Shown here one piece after another: positions 10,625 through 21,700 of a DNA stretch of 64,000 nt. Each line of letters opens with the position of its first letter. Position 1 is the stretch's first letter. The stretch comes from Hevea brasiliensis (taxonomy: Eukaryota > Streptophyta > Magnoliopsida > Malpighiales > Euphorbiaceae). Location of the stretch: positions 27,481,823-27,545,822 of the forward strand of contig NC_079510.1 in NCBI RefSeq assembly GCF_030052815.1, in the 5' to 3' direction. The notes under the pieces are model-generated. The model saw only the letters and a program-made list of their open reading frames with translations. It was not told where the DNA came from and did no database searches. A program made the position numbers and the translations under genes.

Positions 10625-13600
10625 TGTGACACCCCTTACCCGTGTACAGTATACCCGAGTAAGTAATGCCACACGGTGTATCGGCACACTCTAATATACC
10701 TTAATTAATTTATATCATGCTTTTGCATATAATTTAAGAAATATACTTTATTTAAGCCATTTAGCAAAATTTTTTATTTATTTGAGGTTCCGAAAATTTT
10801 ATAGAAAATCCGGCGGAGTACCGGCTAAAAATGGAGAAAACAGTTCTTCAGAACCTGTTAAAAACACTTCCAATAAACAAATTCATTCACTCTCAACTCC
10901 AATATCATCACAAAACTCAATATCAAGATCTCAACAATTTTTCAATTTCAGGTCTCAACAACCTTTTTCATTTCTCAAACATCCCTTTCTCAGGGTTCTC
11001 ATATATAAACAACAATTAAATACTCAAATTACTTCCATACATAACCATAAATCTTTATTATTTACATGAACCTCAAAATACATTACATAAATTCCAAATA
11101 CATATGAGAAAATAAAAATTTAATTACAAAATGACAAAATGACATCTAGTGTCCTACCAATGCACTGCAGGTGACGAGGTGACACGGACACTGTGCAGAA
11201 CTGCAGGATGGACTCACCCAGTCTGCGGTCTACTGGGCTCACGATCTGTATCTCCAGAACCTACGCGTGGCAAAAGCAACGCGCTAAGCAATAATGCTTA
11301 GTGGTGCAATAATAAAATAACAAGAAATAACAGAAATTAAATATGTATTGCATGTGCATGTTTTGTTTGTTTTGTATTTGTATATCCATTCATTTCGTTA
11401 ACTTTGTCCACTTTCATTCATGTAGTTGCCCAAGTAACCTACACTAGATGACTGGACTGGATAAACGGGTAAACTGGCACTGGGTATCAAGTACCTCGGG
11501 CCGTCACACCATCGGTCACATATGCATCTCCAGGTGTGCAACAGAACAGCTAACAAGCTGTGATAACATCAGGCACAAGGCCAAAGCTCAACACAAAGTC
11601 AGAATGGCTAAAAGCCATAAAATCACAGAATGGCATATTGCCATGTGCAGTACTGCTAACTGAACCCTATTGGCATGTCAAACTATCCAAACCTATCTTG
11701 TTAGCTATACTAGGGCATTTGAAACTTTTAAATTCTTCAATTTGTGAATTTCAAGTTTTGGTGTCACTATTCACCTCATTGGTCAACAAAAATGTTGACT
11801 TTTGGATAGAAAATAGGTGTATTGGTTTTAACACCCCAAACATACCACATTTTGTATTTAAAACTTGTTGGAATTGATTGCCATTTCCATTTCTCAACTT
11901 AAATCTAGGAGGGCAGAAATTTCAGTTTTTGAGACCCAACTTTACTATTCCATTGGGCCCTGTTGCTGTGGGAATTTGAGGAAATGGCAAACATGAAAGT
12001 TGTTCCTTATTTTGTCTAGTTGAATTTCATTTTTTGAATTACTCCATTTGGAGTTTTGTAGCTCCAGATATGGTCCAAAAACCACAGCTGGCCGGATTAC
12101 CATTCTGCAGAAATTACCATATCTACAGTAACATGAACAGTGATTGCCACTGCCATTTGGGTTAGGTTCTGGCCATAATTTGGGGTAGGTTCCTTCATGA
12201 AAGTTGTTTGTCTATGTCTTAACTTGTTGGTGTAAAAATTTCAGGTCAATTGACCATATCTACAATGAGTTATGGCCAAATAAACAGTTACTGTTCATTT
12301 GGTCAATTCTGCAGAATCAGTTGTAGGGTATCCGGATTGGGGCCAAGTTTTGGTCCTCTTGCTTTGGTCTTTTGGGCATGGTTTCTTCAGCAAAAATGTG
12401 CCATTATAAGCCTAGTTTCATGTCCAATTGGCCAAACACCAATTGGATCAACACAGCCAAAGTTATGGCTGTGTAATTGGACTGAAATTTCAGTCCATTG
12501 CTGCTGTCCTAGGGCAGCTTACACCTTCACTTTGCCATACTATTTTTCAGTCCAAATTGTGGTCAACTTACCTAAAATGGTCACTTATTGACCATTAGAG
12601 TGTTCTTTAATAGTTTGATAAGCCAAGTCAAAGTTTCACTTCTCAAAACCCTAATGTCCAACTAATTATACCCATAAACCTCAATTAGCACACTAGTTCA
12701 ACATCCATGCATATTCATACCTTAACCGCCATTTCTAGCTCACTTTAAGTCCATTAAAACAATCAAAACCATTCCTCTATTAGGGCTGCTGAATTCTATG
12801 GTAGACATACACATAAATTTGTTTCATTTATTTCACAATTTCTCATCCATTACAAGCCTAAATCATGGAATTAATGAGTTTTAACTACATATATGCACTA
12901 ACCTCTTGTAGGGAGATTTTTCCCAAGCTCAAAACTTCACTTTCCTTCTTCTTCTTGGCTGCCAAAAGCTTTGTCTAGGTGTGGGATTAATTTTTGATGA
13001 AGAGACTTATGGGTTTTAGGGTGAGGAAAGCATGAAAATTTGAAGCTTTCAAGAACCAAAAATGGAGGAGCATGGTGAAGGGAATTCGGCCATGGTGAGA
13101 AACAAAGGAGAAGGAGCAGAATTTAGGTTAATTAAATCCCTTTTTAACTTTTATAATAAGCCTTGTTGCTTTATGATTGGCTTAGAGTTTTTTTATGACC
13201 TCATGCTTACTTAATAAATCAAATTTACCTTCTTTTCTTTTCTTTTCTTTACTACTCAATTTCAATCTAATTTTTAGTAATGTTTCTTCATATTTTAAGT
13301 CATATTAATTATTTACTCAACTGGACAAGTCGGCCAAAAATCACCTCTGAAGGCAAAATGACCAAAATGCCCTCCGTTTGGCTCAACGGGTCAAAATTGT
13401 CTGTACCGATTGAAAATTTTTTCTAGGTATTTTCTTGGCATTCTAATGCCATAGGGACCTCAGTAACCCTTCTCTGGAGTCCCAAAAATTATTTTATAAT
13501 TTTTCCCCCGGGTCTAGGGCTCCTCGTTGCTAGAACCGCAACTTCCCTCTGGGTTACCCCTCGCTAGGGCACCGGCTCGTTTAACTTGGTTGTATTTTAT

Positions 13601-13756
13601 TTCTAAAATTTTTACTAAATTTTTCTTATTAATATTTGAGTTGATTTTGGTTCTTCACTTTAGTTTAAATATTTTTCCGGACGTTCTAGCTGTCCGGATC
13701 GACACCGGTCACCGGAACAGTAGAATGTACGGAGTTGTTATCGGGAGGGTGTTACA
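10625..13756 (-). repeat. 3' LTR of Tekay-like element (3132 bp)
   Basis: TGTGACACCCC...GGGTGTTACA on the + strand. It is near-identical to 18573..21695 over most of its length. It contains the stem-loop 11284..11301, the conserved block 10834..10849 and an inverted repeat 12276..12302. The + strand open frames at 10782..11069, 11448..11877 and 12250..12591 recur in the other LTR but have no recognisable domains, and are treated as chance frames. Confidence 0.92.
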
Positions 13757-13772
13757 ACTCTTCCCCTCTAAT
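13757..13772 (-). other. Polypurine tract of Tekay-like element
   Basis: In element orientation a purine run AGAGGGGAAGAGT immediately precedes the LTR start TGTAACACCC. This is the usual primer for plus-strand DNA synthesis. Confidence 0.85.
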
Positions 13773-14526
13773 TTAAATTTCGTCCTCGAAATTTACCTGA
13801 TGCAAACAGTTGAGGGAACTGTTGCCTCATCGTCTCTTCACTTTCCCAAGTTGCCTCCTCAGTGTTGTGGTGCCTCCAAAGCACTTTCACCAATGGAATC
13901 TGCTTGTTCCTCAATTCTTTTACTTCCCGAGCCAGGATCCGTAGAGGTTCTTCTTCATATGTCAAATCTGGCTGTATTTCAATTTCTTCTCTGGAGATGA
14001 CATGTGAAGGATCTGAGCGGTATCTTCTGAGCATGGACACGTGGAACACATTGTGGATCTTGTCCAGCTCTGGTGGTAAAGCTAGCCTTAGGCCACTGGA
14101 CCCACACGTTCAATGACTTCATATGGGCCAATGAACCTAGGGCTCAACTTACATTTTCTTCCAAACCTCAACACTTTCTTCCATGGTGACACCTTGAGGA
14201 ACACTTTGTCGCCAACCACATATTCTATTTATTTTATATTATGTTAGTCATAAGATTTCTTTGTTTCCGATGCAACCTTCAAGTTGGCTTTGATTAGTTT
14301 CACTTTCTCCTCGACTGTTTCACCGTGTCCAGCCCTACCGGTTGTCTTCGCTCAATTCAGTCCAAAGACACCGAGTTCTAGATTTTCTCCCATACAGTGC
14401 TTCATATGGGGCCATTTGAATGCTAGCTTGGTAGCTATTGTTGTATGCAAATTCTGCCAGTGGGAGGTATCTATCCCAACTTCCCTCAAACTCAATGACA
14501 CAACTCCTCAGCATATCCTCAAGGAC
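13768..14526 (-). pseudogene. Integrase C-terminal region and chromodomain (exon after intron)
   Basis: The frame resumes after the intron as VLEDMLRSC and follows the same path as 205..414 of the first copy (EGSWDRYLPLAEF and YEALYGRK motifs). It is then scrambled by indels at about 14200..14390. From 14049 it reads [15 protein letters not shown], then the chromodomain-like [20 protein letters not shown], with VLWRHH and ATWE. The end, GKFRGRNLN, stops at 13768, inside the polypurine tract. Known role: the chromodomain steers integration to particular chromatin. Frame disruption indicates loss of function. Confidence 0.8.
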
Positions 14527-14601
14527 CTGACATATATTTCATGTTATTATTATCATTTTTATTCAATAGTTGTATCAATTTCATTGGTTTCAATTATTTA
14601 C
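14527..14601 (-). other. Putative 75-bp intron in integrase, second copy
   Basis: Element strand: CAG then GTAAATAATTGAAACC at the 5' end and ATATATGTCAG at the 3' end, then GTCCTTGAGG. It has the same position, phase (0) and length as 130..204, with roughly ten substitutions between the two. The flanking exons are visibly more similar than the introns. Confidence 0.7.
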
Positions 14602-15754
14602 CTGGATTACTCTTTCTGATTGCCCATCCGTCTGAGGATGGAAAGCTGTGCTGAAATGGAGTTGTGTACCCAAGGATTCATGCAACTTCTTCCAAAATCT
14701 CGATCTAAACCTTGGGTCTCGATCAGATATGATGGAAAGTGGAATTCCATGCAGTCTAACTATCTCACTGATATACACTCGCTAACTTCTCCGAAAGTAG
14801 TCACCCTAATCGGGCAGAAGTGTGTCGACTTCACAATCTATCAACTATCACCCATACTGCATCATGTTTTTTCTGGGTGAGAGGTAGACCACTTACAAAA
14901 TCCATGGTGATCCGATCCCATTTCCATTCAGGTATGCGTATAGGCTGTAGCAAACCCGATGGAACCTGATGTTCTGCCTTGACTTGCTGACATGTCAAGC
15001 ATTTAGTCACATAGTCAGCTATGTCCTTCTTCATACCAGGCCACCAATACTGAAGCTTCAGATCATGATACATCTTTGTACTTCCTGGGTGCATAGCATA
15101 TACACTGGTGTGTGCCTCTTTTAGAATATTGGCTTTCAATTCCCCATCATCTGGTACACACAGTCTTCCTTTGTAATACAGACACCCATCTGCTTTCACC
15201 TCATAGTCAGTTGCTTTTCCCTCTGGGATTTTGCTCATAATAGCCATTAGCTTCTCATCTACCTTCTGCCCATCTAAAATCTGCTGTAGCAGGTTTGGCC
15301 TCACTTGCAACTCAGCCAAAATAGCTCCATCTCGAATCAAAGTTAGACGAGCATTCAATGATCTCAAAGCTGTCATGGATTTTCTGCTCAAAGCATCAGC
15401 AACCACATTTGCCTTCCCAGGATGGTAGTCAATTACACAGTCATAATCCTTCAGGAACTCAATCCATCGCCTCTGTCTAAGGTTGAGCTCCTTCTGGGTT
15501 GGCAAGTATTTCAGGCTTTTGTGGTCTGTGTAAATGTAGCACTTTTCACCATACAAGTAGTGCCTCCATATCTTCAGTGCGAAGATAATTACTGCAAGCT
15601 CTAGATCATGGGTAGGGTAATTCTGTTCATGTGGCCTTAGCTGCCTGGAAGCATAAGCGACCACCTTCCCCTCTTGCATCAATACACACCCTAACCCATT
15701 ATGAGAGGCATCATCAGAGACCACAAAGTCCTTTCCCGACGACTGTGTTAACAC
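14602..15754 (-). pseudogene. Gypsy RNase H and integrase N-terminal/core
   Basis: The largest open piece is 15754..14831 (307 codons). RNase [39 protein letters not shown] and ADALSRK. Integrase HHCC zinc finger: [12 protein letters not shown] then CLTCQQVK. Start of the catalytic core: [13 protein letters not shown] with the first Asp. A frameshift at about 14780..14830 separates it from the piece 14778..14602, which carries [13 protein letters not shown] and [11 protein letters not shown], the last with the catalytic Glu. RNase H removes the RNA strand after reverse transcription and integrase inserts the cDNA. Broken by indels. Confidence 0.88.
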
Positions 15755-15869
15755 CGGTGCCTCACAACATAGCCTTCAACTTCTCAAACTGGTCCGACAT
15801 TTATCATTCCAACAATCGACATTCTTGTGTAACAACTTGGTCATTGGAGCAGCTATTAAGGAAAATCCT

Positions 15870-17210
15870 TCACAAATCTCTGTAATACCCAGCTAGCCCC
15901 AAGAAACTTCTCGACCTCGCTTGTATTCCCGAGGCTTCCATTCCAAAGATCGCTTCTATTTTCTTGGGATACACCCTAATCCCATCAGCTGACACTATGT
16001 GTCCAAGGAATGCACTCTCATTCAACCAAAAGTCACACTTGGACAAATTAGCATACAGCTTCTTTTCTCTCAGGGTTTGCAGAACAATCCTCAAATGCTC
16101 ATCATGTTCTTCCCTGGTCTTGGAATACACCAAAATATCATCAATAAAGACCACTACGAACCGATCTAAGTATGGATGGAAGATACGGTTCATAAGGTCC
16201 ATGAATGCTGTTGGTGCATTTGTTAGGCCAAAGGGCATCACTAGAAACTCATAATGCCCATATCGGGTCCTGAATGCAGTCTTTGGCACATCTGCATCCT
16301 TCACCCTCAACTGATGATACCCTGATCTAAGATCAATCTTAGAAAATACTCCTGCTCCCTTCAACTGATCAAATAGATCATCTATTCTAGGCAACGGATA
16401 TTTGTTCTTCACAGTCACTTTATTCAACTGCCGGTAATCAATACATAACCTCAAAGTCCCATCCTTCTTTTTCACAAACAGTACTGGAGCTCCCCATGGT
16501 GACACACTAGGGCGTATGAACCCCTTATCAAGCAACTCTTGCAGCTGAGTTTTCAACTCCCTCAATTCAGTGGGTGCCATCCTATAAGGAGCAATGGAAA
16601 TGGGTGTCAGATCTACAGTTGTCTCAATAGCAAATTCGACTTCCCTTTCTGATGGCAAACCAGGCAACTCTTCAGGGAACACATCTGGGAAGTCCCTTAC
16701 TGTGGGTATGTTACTCAGGTTTGGCTTAGCCTTCCTAGTATCCACCACATGTGCTAGATAGGCTTCACAACCTTTTCTCATCATTCTTCTTGCAACTGTG
16801 GCTGAGATGACATTGGACAAGAAATCTGTCCTTTCCCCCACAACCGTGATCTCATTACCCTCAGGGGTTTTCAAAGAAATCCTCTTCAGTTTACAATCAA
16901 CCATTGCCTGATGACGTGACAACCAATCCATTCCCAAAATCACGTCAAACTCGTGGAAAGGCAACTTAATTAGATCTGCCAAGAATTCATACCCCTGAAT
17001 CTTTAACGGGCAACCCTTGTATACCTTGTTCACCACTACACTGTGGCCCAATGAATTAGTGACCAGAATGTCTTGGTCACTCTCCCCTACTAGTATCCCC
17101 CTTTCTACGGGTAGGTTGATGCAGATGTATGAATGAGTGGATCCTGGATCCACCAATGCATGCACAGGTGTAGTGTAGAGGAAGAACGTACCCCTGATGA
17201 CATCCGGGGC
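15870..17210 (-). pseudogene. Gypsy aspartic protease and reverse transcriptase
   Basis: Open from 17165 to 15870 (431 codons). Protease: [10 protein letters not shown] at the active site (the usual form is DSGATHSF; the catalytic Asp is kept) and later [23 protein letters not shown], then [46 protein letters not shown] and FIDDILVYS, the last with the two catalytic Asp. The frame is lost at GYYRDL (about 15870), where one base appears to be missing. The sequence continues in another frame with KDFPLIAAPMTKLL towards RNase H. The N-terminal side is also shifted relative to gag at about 17200..17460. Confidence 0.9.
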
Positions 17211-17280
17211 ATTTTGCTCCTCCTGAGCTCTAATAGCATAAGCTCTTGCAGGTGGTCTATTGTCAGGCCTCTCTGCTGGC

Positions 17281-18445
17281 TCAGATGCAGGCCTCTGTGA
17301 TGGTCCAATGACCTCGATTTACGCATTTTCTACCCTCTGTGGTGCAGAGCAGTGCATGTCGCTTGTGTTGGAGCATTGTAGTAGTTCTGCGTGGGCGGTT
17401 CCTTAATCGATGCTCTGTTGACCCACACCTCAAGCAGCACCGCCACTCTCCAACACTCCCCTTATGCCATTTCTCGACGGTGGACATGCGAAGTTGCCGG
17501 GCTGGTCCTGAACCCCATCCCTGGAGAGCTACCCACTGATGGTGTGGACTGACCTCTCCTAGGGGTGAACTGTGGCCTGGGCCCCTGAGACTGACCTTGA
17601 CCCTGTGGCTGAGCTGAACTCTGAGCAGGAGGACCCTTGAACTTCTTCCCAAACGCAGGAGCTGAACTAGACTGACCTGGGCCCCTCTTCTGCTGTCTTT
17701 CCCTTCTAGTCTGCTCACTGATTCTTACTTTTTCAACCTTTATTGTAGCTTCCACTAACTTGGTAAATTCTATGATTCCCAAGGCAGTGAGCTGGATCTT
17801 GATGTTGTCATTTAGTCCCTCTTCAAATCTCTTGCATCTTTCAGCTTCATTAGGGACTATCTCCCTTCCATAGCGGCTTAATCGGATGAATTCCTTCTCA
17901 TACTCAGCCACTAACAACTGTCTCTGCCTCAGGTTAATAAACTCTCTTCTTCTCTCTTCCAGGTATACAGTACCCACATATTTCTTCTTGAATTCAGAGA
18001 GAAAGAAGTCCCATGTCATAACTTCTGGCTGCACTTCACTGGATACCGTGTCCCACCACTCATAGGCATCATCTTGTAACAGAGATATGGCAGCTTCCAG
18101 GTTTTGCTCTGGAGTGCAGTGGAGTTGTTTTAGTACTCTGCTCTGCTCAACCAATTTCTACCGCAATGAGTCATCTTCTCTCTTGCCATTGAAGTCCACA
18201 GCTCCAAACTTTCTTAACCTTTCCAGGTGTGATTTCTGCTGTGGAGGTGGTGGTGGTGGTGCTGGCATTACCCCGGCCATTTGTCTAAAGAAATCGGCCA
18301 TTTGCTGGAACATGGCCTGTGGAGGCCGAAAGGTGCTCGCTTGAGCCGGGCGAGCAGGTTCTCCCATACCCCCAGTCTCAGCTGCTGCAGGTGGAGCATG
18401 ACTCTTCACTTCCTCCTCAACTGCCCTCTGAGATGAATGGTCCAT
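17281..18445 (-). pseudogene. Gypsy gag (capsid and zinc knuckle), with stop and frameshift
   Basis: The start Met at 18445 begins MDHSSQRAVEEE. The N-terminal part has a proline run (APPPPPPQQK) and LERLRKFGAVDFNG. An in-frame TAG at 18158..18160 interrupts it. The same frame continues with AISLLQDDAYEWW and EFKKKYVGTVYLEERRREF, typical of retrotransposon gag. A Q/G/P-rich stretch follows. After a frameshift near 17460 the zinc knuckle is readable as CLRCGSTEHRLRNRP, where Arg replaces the expected last Cys. Gag forms the virus-like particle. Non-functional as it stands. Confidence 0.85.
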
Positions 18446-18555
18446 ATCCTATTTAAAATAAGAAAGATAAACAGATCTGCATTAGTGTCACCTCGACTCT
18501 TACAAATGCAATGCATGGTATGGACTCAATCTAGGCCCAGAAACGCCTAAACCGT

Positions 18556-18567
18556 GCTCTGATACCA
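18556..18567 (-). other. Primer binding site of Tekay-like element (initiator Met tRNA)
   Basis: Element strand TGGTATCAGAGC, five bases after the 5' LTR end. Same tRNA class as the copia primer site. Confidence 0.9.
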
Positions 18568-18572
18568 CTAAA

Positions 18573-21500
18573 TGTGACACCCCTTACCCGTGTACAGTAT
18601 ACCCAAGTAAGTAATGTCACACGGTATATTGGCACACTCTAATATACCTTAATTAATTTATATCATGCTTTTGCATATAATTTAAGAAATATACTTTATT
18701 TAAGCCATTTAGCAAAATTTTTTATTTATTTGAGGTTCCGAAAATTTTATAGAAAATCCGGCGGAATACCGGCTAAAAATGGAGAAAACAGTTCTTCGGA
18801 ACCTGTTAAAAACACTTCCAATAAACAAATTCATTCATTCTCAACTCCAATATCATCACAAAACTCAATATCAAGATCTCAACAATATTTCAATTTCAGG
18901 TCTCAACAACCTTTTTCATTTCTCAAACATCCCTTTCTCAGGGTTCTCATATATAAACAACAATTAAATACTCAAATTACTTCCATACATAACCATAAAT
19001 TTTTATTATTTACATGAACCTCAAAATACATTACATAAATCCCAAATACATATGAGAAAATAAAAATTTAATCACAAAATGACAAAATGACATCTAGTGT
19101 CCTACCAATGCACTGCAGGTGACGAGGTGACACGGACACTGTGCAGAACTGCAGGATGGACTCAACCAATCTGCGGTCTACTGGGCTCACGATCTGTATC
19201 TCCAGAACCTACGCGTGGCAAAAGCAACACGCTAAGCAATAATGCTTAGTGGTGCAATAATAAAATAACAAGAAATAACAGAAATTAAATATGTATTGCA
19301 TGTGCATGTTTTGTTTGTTTTGTATTTGTATATCCATTCATTTCATTAACTTTGTCCACTTTCATTCATGTAGTTGCCCAAGTAACCTACACTAGATGAC
19401 TGGACTGGATAAACGGGTAAACTGGCACTGGGTATCAAGTACTCGCCGTCACACCATCGGTCACATATGCATCTCCGTGTGTGCAATGTAACTAACAATG
19501 TCGTGATAACATCGAGCACAAGGCCAAAGCTCAACACAAGGTCAGAATGGCTAACAGCCATAAAATCACAGAATGGCATATTGCCATGTGCGATCGCTAA
19601 TCAACCCTATTGGCATGTCAAACTATCCAAACCAATCTTGTTAGGTATACTAGAGCATTTGAAACTTTTAAATTCTTCAATTTGTGAATTTCAAGTTTTG
19701 GTGTCACTATTCACCTCAATGGTCAACAAAAATGTTGACTTTTGGATAGAAAATAGGTGTATTGGTTTTAACACCCCAAACATACCACATTTTGTATTTA
19801 AAACTTGTTGGAATTGATTGCCATTTCCATTTCTCAACTTAAATCTAGGAGGGCAAAAATTTCAGTTTTTGAGACCCAAATTTATTGTTCCATTGAGCCC
19901 TGTTGCAGTGGGAATTTGAAGAAATAGCAAACATGAAAGTTGTTCCTTATTTTGTCTAGTTGAATTTCCTTTTTTGAATCACTCCATTTGGAGTTTTGTA
20001 GCTCCAGATATGGTCCAAAAACCACAGCTGGCCGGATTACCATTCTGTAGAAATTACCATATCTACAGTAACATGAACAGTGACTGCCACTGCCATTTGG
20101 GTTAGGTTCTGGCCATAATTTGGGGTAGGTTCCTTCATGAAAGTTGTTTTTCTATGTCTTAACTTGTTGCTGTAAAAATTTCAGGTCAATTGACCATATC
20201 TACAGTGAGTTATGGCCAAATGAACAGTTACTGTTCATTTGGTCAATTCTGCAGAATCAGTTGCAGGGTATCCGGATTGGGGCCAAGTTTTGGTCCTCTT
20301 GCTTTGGTCTTTTGGGCATGGTTTCTTCAGCAAAAATGTGCCATTATAAGCCTAGTTTCATGTCCAATTGGCCAAACACCAATTGGATCAACACAGCCAA
20401 AGTTATGGCTGTGTAATTGGACTGAAATTTTAGTCCATTGCTGCTGTCCTAGGGCAGCTTACACCTTCACTTTGCCATACTATTTTTCAGTCCAAATTGT
20501 GGTCAACTTACCTAAAATGGTCACTTATTGACCATTAGAGTGTTCTTTAACATTTTGATAAGCCAAGTCAAAGTTTCACTTCTTAAAACCCTAATGTCCA
20601 ACTAATTTTACCCATAAACCTCAATTAGCACACTAGTTCAACATCCATGCATATTCATACCTTAACCACCATTTCTAGCTCACTTTAAGTCCATTAAAAC
20701 AATCAAAACCATTCCTCTATTAGGGCTGCCGAATTCTATGGTAGACATACACACGAATTTGTTTCATTTATTTCATAATTTCTCATCCATTACAAGCCTA
20801 AATCATGGAATTAATGAGTTTTAACTACATATATGCACTAACCTCTTGTAGGGAGATTTTTCCCAAGCTCAAAACTTCACTTTCCTTCTTCTTCTTGGCT
20901 GCCAAAAGCTTTGTCTAGGTGTGGGATTAATTTTTGATGAAGAGACTTATGGGTTTTAGGGTGAGGAAAGCATAAAAATTTGAAGCTTTCAAGAACAAAA
21001 AATGGAGGAGCATGGTGAAGGGAATTCGGCCATGGTGAGAAACAAAGGAGAAGGAGCAGAATTTAGGTTAATTAAATCCCTTTTTAACTTTTATAATAAG
21101 CCTTGTTGCTTTATGATTGGCTTAGAGTTTTTTTATGACCTCATGCTTACTTAATAAATCAAATTTACCTTCTTTTCTTTTCTTTTCTTTACTACTCAAT
21201 TTCAATCTAATTTTTAGTAATGTTTCTTCATATTTTATGTCATATTAATTATTTACTCAACTGGACAAGTCAGCCAAAAATCACCTCTGAAGGCGAAATG
21301 ACCAAAATGCCCTCCGTTTGGCTCAACGGGTCAAAATTGTCTGTACCGATTGAAAATTTTTTCTCGGTATTTTCTTGGCATTCTAATGCCATAGGGACCT
21401 CAGTAACCCTTCTCTGGAGTCCCAAAAATTATTTTATAATTTTTCCCCGGGTCTAGGGCTCCTTGTTGCGAGAACCGCAACTTCCCTCTGGGTTACCCCT

Positions 21501-21695
21501 CGCTAGGGCACCGGCTCGTTTAACTTGGTTGTAGTTTATTTCTAAAATTTTTACTAAATTTTTCTTATTAATATTTGAGTTGATTTTGGTTCTTCAATTT
21601 AGTTTAAATATTTTTCCGGACGTTCTAGCTGTCCGGACCGACACCTGTCACCGAAACAGTAGAATGTACGGAGTTGTTACCGGGAGGGTGTTACA
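18573..21695 (-). repeat. 5' LTR of Tekay-like element (3123 bp)
   Basis: TG...CA ends and near-identical to 10625..13756. Several differences near the TG end are C/T or G/A changes at CG sites. A short, more diverged patch lies at about 19437..19520. Stem-loop 19232..19249, conserved block 18782..18797 and a perfect 12-bp inverted repeat at 20216..20242. Promoter and polyadenylation sites are expected here but not pinpointed. Confidence 0.92.
20216..20242 (-). other. Perfect 12-bp inverted repeat in LTR
   Basis: CCAAATGAACAG, loop TTA, CTGTTCATTTGG. The other LTR has the same structure at 12276..12302 with one mismatch. A related 9-bp stem CCAAATGAA/TTCATTTGG with a 9-nt loop is in the LTR at about 30888..30914. 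Confidence 0.65.
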
Positions 21696-21700
21696 ATTGG
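21696..21700 (+). repeat. Target-site duplication ATTGG, right copy
   Basis: Identical to 10620..10624, on the far side of the gypsy element. Confidence 0.9.

Larger units (their letters stand above)
10625..21695 (-). mobile_element. Full-length Ty3/gypsy Tekay/Del-like chromovirus (11.07 kb)
   Basis: Both LTRs have TG...CA ends, and the element is flanked by a perfect 5-bp duplication (ATTGG). In element orientation: 5' LTR 21695..18573, initiator-Met primer site 18567..18556, gag, protease, RT, RNase H, integrase, chromodomain, polypurine tract, 3' LTR 13756..10625. The order RT-RNase H-integrase-chromodomain defines a chromovirus. LTRs of 3.1 kb and the gag type suggest the Tekay/Del clade. 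It inserted into the leader of the copia element, so it is younger than that element. The coding region carries one in-frame stop and several frameshifts, so it is not autonomous now. Integrase carries an intron. Confidence 0.93.

Noticed and set aside
10782..11069. Open frame beginning MRFRKFYRKSGG, also at 18730..19017 and on the minus strand at 2601..2783
   Set aside because: It recurs because it covers the conserved LTR block. It is antisense to the element, and other LTR families keep the nucleotide block without the frame.
12250..12591. 113-codon + strand open frame, repeated at 20190..20531
   Set aside because: It lies in both LTR copies and is antisense to the element. Conservation is explained by LTR identity, and the translation shows no domain or gene-like composition.
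15755..15870. Possible second intron between RT and RNase H of the gypsy element
   Set aside because: The RT-RNase H linker sequence is continuous in alternate frames (KDFPLIAAPMTKLL is readable). Single-base deletions explain the breaks, and there are no GT/AG borders.
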